Shown piece after piece: positions 23,069 to 30,398 of a stretch of DNA of 64,000 nucleotides. Source of the DNA: Phycisphaerae bacterium (GTDB lineage: Bacteria > Planctomycetota > Phycisphaerae > Sedimentisphaerales > UBA12454); contig JBAZHC010000001.1 of NCBI GenBank assembly GCA_041652575.1, positions 62,001 to 126,000 on the forward strand. Reading direction: 5' to 3'. The position numbers were made by a program, and so were the translations under genes. The notes below the pieces were generated by a model, which was given only the letters and a program-made list of their open reading frames with translations, had not been told where the DNA came from and searched no databases. Position 1 is the stretch's first letter. Each line of letters begins with the position of its first letter.

Positions 23069-24139
23069 ATGCGAAAACAGATTTACAAACAAATACCAAA
23101 CTTTCTTGCCAATAAAAAATTGGTTAGGGGGTTTACTATAACTGAATTACTTGTCGCGATTGGCCTGCTTGTGGCCGTGCTCGCCGCCTCGACGATGGTT
23201 TTTCATTATTCCATCGAGGCCCAGCGTACCGCGATGGCAACGGCCGAAATCATGCGGAATTTTCGGGCTATCACCGACCAGCTTAACTCCGATTTTGCAG
23301 GCCTGCGAAAGGATGGAGAAATTTTCGTCATCTGGGCCGCTGAACAGGGCACCCATGAGAGATTCGATCGCGTAATGTTTTTCGCCAATGGCGATTTTCA
23401 ATCTTATAGTACTCCGGTAATTCACGGCGACCTTGCGAGGATTAGCTATATGCTTGCCAAAAGGGATAATGCGCAGGCTGCCGTGCAGTCTCCTGAAAAG
23501 CGAATACTCGCCCGGACTCAGCATATATTTACCGCCGATACCACATTGCCGAATATTGACCCTGCCGCATTTACCACTAACCAGCAGTGGGCCGACTGGC
23601 ATAATAAGCTTGAGTACGACAAGATAACTATGGAGCAGTGGAAGAACATGCCCTGGAACACAAAGGACGATATGCTCACTGTTATTACAGACGTTACTGT
23701 TGGCGGTTCGACTGTCGCTGATGCGGTTAGGGGGACGGCTATTGACACGACCGACCCGAATTCCATTCATATGATTTTGTGTCAGGGCGTCGGCCAGTTC
23801 AAGGTGCAGGGCTGGTACGCTCCGCAGAAACGATGGGTGCCCGAAGTTGACCCCGATGGAAACGGTAATTTGTCGGATTCCGATTTCTTTATAAATGGCA
23901 GTGACATTGACCCCTGTTCGGTTCCCGGAGTATTGTATCCGTATCCGCCGAACGGAGTGGTACTTCTTGGGGGGCCGACATTTGACGGCAATTATTATAC
24001 AGACCTGCTGAACGAAGAGAACTTTGGTTTTATTCCCGGCCTCGGACGGGCGCTGAAGTTTACTTTTACTTTATATGATTCCAAGGGCATTTTAAAAGGC
24101 GGCAGAAGATTTGAGCATATTGTTTATATTGGACAGTAA
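23069..24139 (+). CDS. GspJ-like minor pseudopilin
   Basis: 356 residues from ATG 23069, preceded by a GGGGGG-type binding site. The leader (MRKQIYKQIPNFLANKKLVRG) is cut before FTITELLVAIGLLVAVLAAS. An in-frame GTG at 23000 in the repeat would add 23 residues. The helix is followed by EAQRTAMATAEIMRNFRAITDQLNSDF, the usual GspJ-type continuation. Confidence 0.8.
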   Translation: MRKQIYKQIPNFLANKKLVRGFTITELLVAIGLLVAVLAASTMVFHYSIEAQRTAMATAEIMRNFRAITDQLNSDFAGLRKDGEIFVIWAAEQGTHERFDRVMFFANGDFQSYSTPVIHGDLARISYMLAKRDNAQAAVQSPEKRILARTQHIFTADTTLPNIDPAAFTTNQQWADWHNKLEYDKITMEQWKNMPWNTKDDMLTVITDVTVGGSTVADAVRGTAIDTTDPNSIHMILCQGVGQFKVQGWYAPQKRWVPEVDPDGNGNLSDSDFFINGSDIDPCSVPGVLYPYPPNGVVLLGGPTFDGNYYTDLLNEENFGFIPGLGRALKFTFTLYDSKGILKGGRRFEHIVYIGQ

Positions 24140-24146
24140 AAAATAT

Positions 24147-24277
24147 GAAGCACGAAACTCTAAATTCGAAACAATATTAAAATACGAAATACAAATGTTC
24201 AAAACAAATTGTTTGGGTCATTTTAAGTTTTGGTGATTCGGATTTGTTTCGGATTTCGATATTAGGATTTCGAATTT
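24147..24277. repeat. CGAAAT-rich interspersed repeat, copy 2
   Basis: Aligns along its full length with 21222-21354, with only scattered differences. Unlike copy 1 it is separated from the next gene by a normal ribosome-binding region (GAGGAAAG). Confidence 0.85.
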
Positions 24278-24313
24278 TGTAAGGTAACCGCCTCTTTAGA
24301 TGAGGAAAGAAAT

Positions 24314-26962
24314 ATGAAAGAAAAGAAAAAGATACAAATTAAACCAGTCAGGTCCGGCTCGGCTCTTATAATGACGATGGTTCTGACTGTGATGCTCGCG
24401 ATAGTTGCCGTGATGTTCGTTTCGATGGCGCGAATGGACAGGGCCGCAACCAGCAATATCGCCGACAATATGATGCTCGAATCCGCCGTTAAATCTCTTG
24501 TTGAAATCATCGACAAAGAACTTGTCCTCGACACTCCCGGCGTGGCGAAAAAAGCCGGCCTCTCGCAGGCCGCTTATCCGCGATATTATGATTACTGGGA
24601 TTATCCCGATGCCAATGACGCCTGGCTGGCAAGTATTGAGCCTTATTTGGAAAAAATAGACGGAACATACAAGGTATACAGATGGCGGCAAATCAGCGAT
24701 GTAACCAGCTTTTTGAAAATAAGTGGTTTTGAAGTCAATGATATTGGAGTGGATCCCGTGCACGGTTCAGGGCCATTCAATCAGGATGTAATAAAGGATT
24801 ATCCTGATATAAGTCTTAATACAGACGGAACCCTTAAAGAACAACTGGCTGATGCTGATGGTGACGGCATAGCCGATTCGAAATGGATTGAACTGGCGGA
24901 TTTACGCTCATCAAAAGGCCAACGCATTTACGCTGCCGTTCGCATAATTGACAATGGCGGAATGGTTAATGTCAATACCGCCCACACATTCGACCCAACC
25001 GGCGCGCTGGCCGGAATCAACGGCAAAAGCCAGATGCAGATAAACCTTAAAGGCCTTTTGAAGGACGCCGATACAATCACCAAACTGCACCAGGCCCGCT
25101 GCGGCACCGAGCCGAACAATTGGGCCGATTATGAGAAAGATATTATCTGGGATTATAACAGTATATCAGACACCGGCTATCTGCCCTTTGATATCTCCGA
25201 TGAACTCGAATTGAAATACCGCTATTGCATAGACAGCAAATTCATCAGCCGTTTCGAAGCCAATATGCCGAACACAATAAAAACATACGGAAATCCCGGC
25301 AGCCTTTACGATGCGTCCAGCGACTGGGGGCTCATCGACTGGCAGAATAGGATTGCCGACCCGAACTTTCCCGCGTACGCAAGCGGCGACCGCAGGCATT
25401 TGCTGACCGCATACAGTGTTGACCGCATTATCGACCCCAACGGCGACAAAATGCTCAATGTTAATACCGTATCCGACCCGAAGAAATTGTACCGCATAAT
25501 GCGTAAGGCGATTCGCAGCACTAATCCTGCTTTGGACGCCAATATAGCCGCCCAAATTGCGGTTAACATAATTGATTATCGCGATACCGATTCGGATGTT
25601 AACGTTTTTCACAATCCAGACAACGGCAAATACTATTACGGCTTCGAACGGCCCTGTGCTTACATTTCGGAATTGGCGTACAGGCAGGTAACAGATTTGA
25701 ATATACCCGAAACCTATAAATCTTACGCGATTGAGCTTTATAAGCCTGATTTTATTGACCAGTCCCCGAATGGATGGCAGCTTTTGGTCAATGGCATAGC
25801 TTATGATGTTAACTGGTTAGGGACAAAACATTTTTATGTCATAAAATGGGAAAATTCCAACGCCCCATTCGCTGTGAGTTATAGCGATGCTAATGTCCGG
25901 ACAATACCCAATCCGCTTTCCACTCCTATATTTAATGCCGGTAATACGATTGCATTGGTACGAAAAGCTGCCAATGGTGAAAACCTCGTGGTTGATTCTA
26001 ACAATGTTCCGGCCGGCTGGCCCCCGTCAGCCAGCGGCATTTATGATTATCGAAGAAATATTACAATGCACAAATGTATGAGGCGTTTATGGCAGGTATC
26101 TGGTTCAGCTACACTTGGCAGTGCTAATGGCTATACAAGCCCTCTTTACGACTATTATTATATTCAGGCCCATCCGGCCAATAGCGCCTTTACGAATATC
26201 GGCGACATAGGAATGGTTTTTCGCAAAGCCGCTTATTATCCTCTTGGCGCCTCCGCCGCCGATAAAGCTGATGCGATTGGTTACAGTGTCAATACGAGCA
26301 GGGAAATCGGTGTTCGTCTGAATTTAGCGGACCCCAATTATCAGCAGATTTTCAGGTATCTGACCGTGATGGACCCGCACACTCGTAATCCGGCCAATGA
26401 TGTAAATGAAACAAGAATAAAGGGCAGAATCAATATTAATACCGCCTCGGCATATACGATAGCGCAATTGCCGTGGGTTTCAAAAAGAAAAAGCGGCAGC
26501 TACAACGGCACCGCTCTCGCCAAGGCGATAATTGCTTACAGGGATAAGACCGCGATAGATTCTCCGCCTTATACCAGCCGTACAGGAATCCCCGGTTTTA
26601 CCAGAAGTATTGGTCAGCTTTGTAATGTTAATGTTGGTGGTGTCCCGGAATTCAGAATTGATTATTACGGTCGGGACATTGTTCCGGTGTCCCCTTTCGC
26701 GCCTATAGACCAGAATAGTTTTCCCGACCTTACGTTCAATGATGGAGCGGCCAATGATTTTGAGGAACGCGATTTGATTTTCGCCCGCGTAAGCGACCTT
26801 GTTACTATTCGCAGCGATATCTTTACCGCGTATATATTAGTGCGAATCGGCGTTGACGGCCCGCAGAAAAGATATATGGTAATCCTCGACCGCAGCGGCG
26901 TCAAAAAGTCTTCAGACAAAGTTAGGATAATCGCCTTTCAGTCCGTACCTGAGGCCAGATAA
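24314..26962 (+). CDS. GspK-like protein (helix-hairpin-helix minor pseudopilin)
   Basis: An 882-residue protein, far longer than the roughly 330 residues of Proteobacterial GspK. The N-terminal KPVRSGSALIMTMVLTVMLAIVAVMFVSMARMD is the GspK type of helix. WIELADLRSSKGQRIYAAVRIIDNGGMVNVNTA near 205-235 and GRININTASAYTIAQLPWVS (about 705-725) are HhH-like segments; a third repeat lies near DKMLNVNTVSDPKKL. It would cap the pseudopilus tip with the H-, I- and J-like proteins. It closes the operon. No secretin (GspD) or GspC/L/M gene is in the window. Confidence 0.85.
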   Translation: MKEKKKIQIKPVRSGSALIMTMVLTVMLAIVAVMFVSMARMDRAATSNIADNMMLESAVKSLVEIIDKELVLDTPGVAKKAGLSQAAYPRYYDYWDYPDANDAWLASIEPYLEKIDGTYKVYRWRQISDVTSFLKISGFEVNDIGVDPVHGSGPFNQDVIKDYPDISLNTDGTLKEQLADADGDGIADSKWIELADLRSSKGQRIYAAVRIIDNGGMVNVNTAHTFDPTGALAGINGKSQMQINLKGLLKDADTITKLHQARCGTEPNNWADYEKDIIWDYNSISDTGYLPFDISDELELKYRYCIDSKFISRFEANMPNTIKTYGNPGSLYDASSDWGLIDWQNRIADPNFPAYASGDRRHLLTAYSVDRIIDPNGDKMLNVNTVSDPKKLYRIMRKAIRSTNPALDANIAAQIAVNIIDYRDTDSDVNVFHNPDNGKYYYGFERPCAYISELAYRQVTDLNIPETYKSYAIELYKPDFIDQSPNGWQLLVNGIAYDVNWLGTKHFYVIKWENSNAPFAVSYSDANVRTIPNPLSTPIFNAGNTIALVRKAANGENLVVDSNNVPAGWPPSASGIYDYRRNITMHKCMRRLWQVSGSATLGSANGYTSPLYDYYYIQAHPANSAFTNIGDIGMVFRKAAYYPLGASAADKADAIGYSVNTSREIGVRLNLADPNYQQIFRYLTVMDPHTRNPANDVNETRIKGRININTASAYTIAQLPWVSKRKSGSYNGTALAKAIIAYRDKTAIDSPPYTSRTGIPGFTRSIGQLCNVNVGGVPEFRIDYYGRDIVPVSPFAPIDQNSFPDLTFNDGAANDFEERDLIFARVSDLVTIRSDIFTAYILVRIGVDGPQKRYMVILDRSGVKKSSDKVRIIAFQSVPEAR

Positions 26963-27003
26963 AAATCAGGGTATAGGGGATATTGGCCGGCAGGATTATA
27001 TTT

Positions 27004-27060
27004 AGCTCGCCGCCTGCCCTCCGTAGTCCGTCTTGGCGGACGAAGGATGGGTACCCGATG
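27004..27060. repeat. Imperfect palindrome after the pseudopilin operon
   Basis: CTCGC/GCGAG at the ends and GTCCG/CGGAC near the centre give an interrupted stem of about 50 nt. There is no T run, so it is not a standard terminator. Confidence 0.45.
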
Positions 27061-27072
27061 CGAGGTAATTAG

Positions 27073-27137
27073 CCACAAAGGCACTAAGACACTAAGAAAA
27101 AATATTTTAAAAACTTTGTGCTTTCGTGTCTTGGTGG
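27073..27137. repeat. Octamer inverted repeat before the cold-shock terminator
   Basis: Left CCACAAAG, GCACTAAG, ACACTAAG (27073-27096), a 17-nt loop, right CTTTGTGC, TTTCGTGT, CTTGGTGG (27114-27137). Confidence 0.85.
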
Positions 27138-27142
27138 CTATT

Positions 27143-27174
27143 AAAAAAAAGGCCCCGCCATTTCCGGCGGAGCC
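27143..27174 (-). terminator. Terminator of the cold-shock gene
   Basis: On the minus strand, GGCTCCGCC and GGCGGGGCC form a 9-bp stem with one imperfect pair around GGAAAT, followed by eight T. Confidence 0.88.
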
Positions 27175-27202
27175 TTACGTTTTTAAGTCATTTACCGCTC
27201 AA

Positions 27203-27406
27203 TTATGCGGGGACTACATTGGTCGCGCATGGACCCTTTTTGCCCTGACCTACTTCGAATGTTACGCTTTGGCCTTCATCTAATGATGTGTAGCCCGGAA
27301 CCTTTATTTCAGAATGATGAACGAACAAATCTGCTCCGCCATCGTCCGGGGTAATAAAGCCAAAACCTTTACTTGCGTTGAACCATTTTACTTTACCTGT
27401 ACTCAC
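27203..27406 (-). CDS. Cold-shock domain protein (CspA family)
   Basis: A 67-residue OB-fold protein with RNP1 KGFGFI and RNP2 DLFVHHS, both intact. It binds single-stranded RNA and DNA and melts mRNA structure. The start is GTG, 7 nt after AAGGAGT. A long AT-rich leader of more than 100 nt precedes it, as for many csp genes. Confidence 0.95.
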   Translation of the reverse strand: MSTGKVKWFNASKGFGFITPDDGGADLFVHHSEIKVPGYTSLDEGQSVTFEVGQGKKGPCATNVVPA

Positions 27407-27672
27407 GTGATTACTCCTTAATACTGTTTTAAAAAAATAAACAAACTATCTCTCTGGTTACATTTATAGGGAAGTACTATTGAGAGATGAAACAATATCC
27501 CTGAAACTTTTTTACCATACTTTAGACTCTTCATTACTTATTATATACAAAGTATAACATAATAATGACAAATAGGCAATAAATAAATGCCATCCGCCGC
27601 ATTTTAGTCTTTCTGCGCGGACGAAAAAGGGGGGAAATACGCTTTTTTGCGTAAAAACGCTGATTTTGTCGG

Positions 27673-28722
27673 CTAATTCAATTTTGCCCGCAGTGTTTCA
27701 GCTCGCAAAACGTCTCTTTGCTCCGGATTGAGGGCTTGTCCCTTGTTTATCTGCAGATGAGCCGGCTGGGTGAGCATAAAAAGTTCGTTTATGGTCTCGA
27801 TTGAGATTTCCTTGATTCTGCCCATATTTATTCCCATTCTCAGGTTGCTCAGAAGGAACATCGCTTCGTGAGAACTGATAAGTCTGGCGTTTTTTAATAC
27901 CGCCAAAGCTCGGGCTATTTTGTCGTCGAGAATATTAATGTCTTTTACCATTAATCTGTCGCGGGCGACTCGTTCGTATTCCACAATCTTGGGAATTATC
28001 AGGTTCTGAAAATCTTCGACTATTTTTTCTTCGCTGACGCCAAGTGTAACCTGGTTTGAAATCTGGAAGAAGTCGCCGACCGCTTCTGTTCCTTCGCCGA
28101 ACAGGCCGCGAACAGTAAGATTCATATCCTTGGCCGATTCGAATAATTTTTTAAGCTGCTCGGTCATTTTAATCGCAGGCAGATGCATCATCACCGAGAC
28201 TCTTATCCCGGTGCCGAGATTTGTCGGACAGGCCGTCAGAAAACCGTATTTTGAACTGAATGCGTATGTTATTTTTTCGCCGATGGCGTTGTCGATATCG
28301 TTGATTCTCTGCCAGCATTTGTCGAGATTGAGTCCTGCCGCCAGAACGCTCAGTCTCAGATGGTCTTCTTCGTTTATCTGCGCCGCGAAAAGTTCGTTCT
28401 TGGCGATAACGGCGCCTCGCGGCCCTTTTCCAGCAGCCAGGTTCCTGCTGATAAGCTGCCGCTCTATGAGTAAATCTCTTTCGAGACTGCTGCCGTGCTC
28501 TATATCGATGAAAAAGATATCGCCTAACTCGCTGAGCGAAAGGATTGTTTCTTTCAGGGTTTGGAGAATCTTTCTCTTTTCCTCGTCGCTGCATCGGCAT
28601 GTAAACTTGTGCCCGGCGATATTACGCGCGAGCCTTATCCGTGAGGAAATGACAATGTCCGATAATGGTACGCCGGGGTCGAACCATCGGCTCGTTTTCG
28701 TACTTAAATCCGTAAGTCTCAT
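27673..28722 (-). CDS. mcsB: Protein-arginine kinase McsB
   Basis: A 349-residue phosphagen-kinase-like protein. VISSRIRLARNI near the N-terminus, CPTNLGTGIRVSVMMHLP (the active-site Cys loop) and the RGLFGEGTEA region are diagnostic. It lacks the N-terminal substrate domain of creatine kinases, as expected for McsB. It phosphorylates arginine in proteins and, in Bacillus, marks them for ClpCP. Its ATG overlaps the mcsA stop by 4 bp. No ctsR or clpC is adjacent, unlike in Firmicutes. Confidence 0.95.
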   Translation of the reverse strand: MRLTDLSTKTSRWFDPGVPLSDIVISSRIRLARNIAGHKFTCRCSDEEKRKILQTLKETILSLSELGDIFFIDIEHGSSLERDLLIERQLISRNLAAGKGPRGAVIAKNELFAAQINEEDHLRLSVLAAGLNLDKCWQRINDIDNAIGEKITYAFSSKYGFLTACPTNLGTGIRVSVMMHLPAIKMTEQLKKLFESAKDMNLTVRGLFGEGTEAVGDFFQISNQVTLGVSEEKIVEDFQNLIIPKIVEYERVARDRLMVKDINILDDKIARALAVLKNARLISSHEAMFLLSNLRMGINMGRIKEISIETINELFMLTQPAHLQINKGQALNPEQRDVLRAETLRAKLN

Positions 28723-29225
28723 TGCAGTGTCTTCAGCTGGTCCCTGATTTTAGCGGCCAGCTCGTAATCTTCCTTCTCTATTGCCAGGCTCAATTGCTTT
28801 TTAAGCTCTTCCGTTTCGCTTTGTTCTTCGCTCTTGGCGCTGGTACTGGTTTGTATTTGGGCAGGAACTTTTCCTTTATGCGTTAAATTATTATCCTGGG
28901 TCTTTTCGATAATCTGGCGCAGGTCGTCTCCGAAAACTTCGTAATCATTCGGACAACCCAGCAGCGCCTGTTTGCGGAACTGCTCCATTGTTATTCCGCA
29001 TTCGGGGCAGGATATTTGGGGCTTTTCAGAGATGCCGTTTTCGCCTGTCTGCTGATGTGCCGCAAGAAGAGAACTTAAAAGTTCATTCAGCGAAAGCTGG
29101 CTTTTTATGGTTACTCCCTCCTGCTGCGCGCAGTTTTGACACAGATGACTTTCAGTTCGCTGACCGTCAATTATTTCGGTCAGATGAACCGTTGCTGTTT
29201 TAGTTTTGCAATTATCGCACTGCAT
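28719..29225 (-). CDS. mcsA: McsA, activator of the arginine kinase
   Basis: A 168-residue protein. The N-terminal zinc Cys pairs (CDNC, CQNC; then CPEC and a single later Cys) and a C-terminal UVR motif (EELKKQLSLAIEKEDYELAAKIRDQLK) are the McsA layout. It binds and activates McsB. A TATAAT-like box lies about 15 nt upstream, but I see no good -35. Confidence 0.93.
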   Translation of the reverse strand: MQCDNCKTKTATVHLTEIIDGQRTESHLCQNCAQQEGVTIKSQLSLNELLSSLLAAHQQTGENGISEKPQISCPECGITMEQFRKQALLGCPNDYEVFGDDLRQIIEKTQDNNLTHKGKVPAQIQTSTSAKSEEQSETEELKKQLSLAIEKEDYELAAKIRDQLKTLQ

Positions 29226-29316
29226 GGTTTACCTGTTCTATTATACTCGAAAATCTCTTAAAAAATTCACCCAATAATACATCGGCAGTAAAATAAAACG
29301 ACTAAATAAGTACTTT

Positions 29317-29676
29317 TTAGCTATATCTCGCCTTGCAGCCGCTCGTTTCGGTAACCTCGACGTACAAAGGACTTATGTGCTTTGGAATTTCTTCTTTGAT
29401 ACTGCTGAATATATATTTGGCGACATTTTCGGCCGAAGTATTAGTATTTTTAAAGCACGCGAAATCTTCCAGTGCCCGGTCGTTAAAAGGACTGACGATT
29501 CCGTCCAGAATCATTTTCAGTTTATTGAAGTCCAGCAGCACTCCGTTTTCGTCGAGGCTTTCGCCGCCGACGACAGCCTCGGCTATCCAGTCGTGAATGT
29601 GATAAGGCTCGACCGCTTCCGACAGCTTAAGCTGATGGCCCGCGCGGAATGTTGCTGTTACGGATATCGTATACAT
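29317..29676 (-). CDS. 6-pyruvoyltetrahydropterin synthase family enzyme, PTPS-III-like motif
   Basis: A 119-residue T-fold protein. Zinc ligands are His14 (FRAGHQL) and His26/His28 in YHIHDW; the C-terminal VEVTETSG is the family's pterin-binding Glu region. The catalytic Cys of QueD and eukaryotic PTPS is absent. Instead Glu23 stands three residues before the first His (ExxHxH), the arrangement reported for PTPS-III proteins that replace dihydroneopterin aldolase (FolB) in folate synthesis. QueD-like activity is therefore less likely. The middle residue of HxH is Ile rather than Gly, an unusual feature. It lies 4 bp after coaD. Confidence 0.75.
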   Translation of the reverse strand: MYTISVTATFRAGHQLKLSEAVEPYHIHDWIAEAVVGGESLDENGVLLDFNKLKMILDGIVSPFNDRALEDFACFKNTNTSAENVAKYIFSSIKEEIPKHISPLYVEVTETSGCKARYS

Positions 29677-29680
29677 TTTT

Positions 29681-30187
29681 TTAGCCCTGTGCTGAGTTTA
29701 TTTCAGCGACTCTTTTTTGCAGTCTTTCATAAACGCTCTGCGGTATCAGGTTCGACACATCGCCGCCCAGTCTTGCTATTTGTCTTATAAGCGCCGAACT
29801 TGTAAAACCGAATTCCTCGCTGGTCATAACGAACACTGTTTCGATGCCCGCCACGGCACGATTCGTCATCGCAAGCTGAAATTCATATTGAACATCGGTA
29901 AGATTTCGCAGGCCGCGCAGCATTGCCGTTGCGCCTACGCTTGCCGCATATTCGACTGTAAGACAGTCGTAGCTCTGAACACTCACTCCTTCGATACCTG
30001 CCACGAGAGGCTTTATCAGTTCTACGCGCTCGGCAGGGGTGAAAAACGGGTCTTTCAGCGGACTGTTTCCAACCGCGACAATCAGTTCGTCGAACAGTTT
30101 TATACCGCGATGGATTACGTCCAGGTGGCCGTTGGTTATCGGGTCGAATGAACCCGGAAATACCGCTCTGACAAATCTCTTTGCCAT
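29681..30187 (-). CDS. coaD: Phosphopantetheine adenylyltransferase
   Basis: A 168-residue protein, the normal length. FPGSFDPITNGHLDVI holds the nucleotidyltransferase TxGH motif; RGLRNLTDVQYEFQLAMTNR and the ISSxxxR-equivalent TSSALIRQ are conserved. It catalyses the penultimate step of coenzyme A synthesis. The unit coaD-PTPS is on the minus strand. Confidence 0.96.
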   Translation of the reverse strand: MAKRFVRAVFPGSFDPITNGHLDVIHRGIKLFDELIVAVGNSPLKDPFFTPAERVELIKPLVAGIEGVSVQSYDCLTVEYAASVGATAMLRGLRNLTDVQYEFQLAMTNRAVAGIETVFVMTSEEFGFTSSALIRQIARLGGDVSNLIPQSVYERLQKRVAEINSAQG

Positions 30188-30206
30188 ATTACGCCTTTCG
30201 TTTAGT

Positions 30207-30226
30207 CCCCGCCGCTTGAGGCGGGG
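30207..30226. repeat. GC-rich hairpin, copy 1 of 2
   Basis: CCCCGCC-GCTTGA-GGCGGGG. The same hairpin with nearly the same flanks (TTTAGnnCCCGCCGCTTGAGG) is at 30331-30348. The pair lies in the coaD-rhaB gap and may act as a leftward terminator for rhaB. Confidence 0.65.
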
Positions 30227-30330
30227 TGGTTAGCCCTGCCAATACCTTGGCAGAGTTCGTCATCATTCCGACCATTCACAACGCAACCGAGCCGCGAATA
30301 TAAATGAGCGGTCTTCAAAATTGTTTAGCA

Positions 30331-30348
30331 CCCGCCGCTTGAGGCGGG
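30331..30348. repeat. GC-rich hairpin, copy 2 of 2
   Basis: CCCGCC-GCTTGA-GGCGGG. Read leftwards it follows the rhaB stop by about 50 bp. A short AATTTT lies beyond it. Confidence 0.6.
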
Positions 30349-30398
30349 CTGTTACGGCGTTTCCCCAATTATAACAGAAATGCCTTCCGCGTCAAATA

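Noticed and set aside
7035..27137. CRISPR array
   Set aside because: The octamers are too short, are arranged as inverted arms rather than repeat-spacer units, and no cas gene is present.
18293..27137. Insertion sequences in the pseudopilin operon
   Set aside because: No transposase frame, terminal repeats of IS type or clear target duplications are visible; the elements are all short and non-coding.
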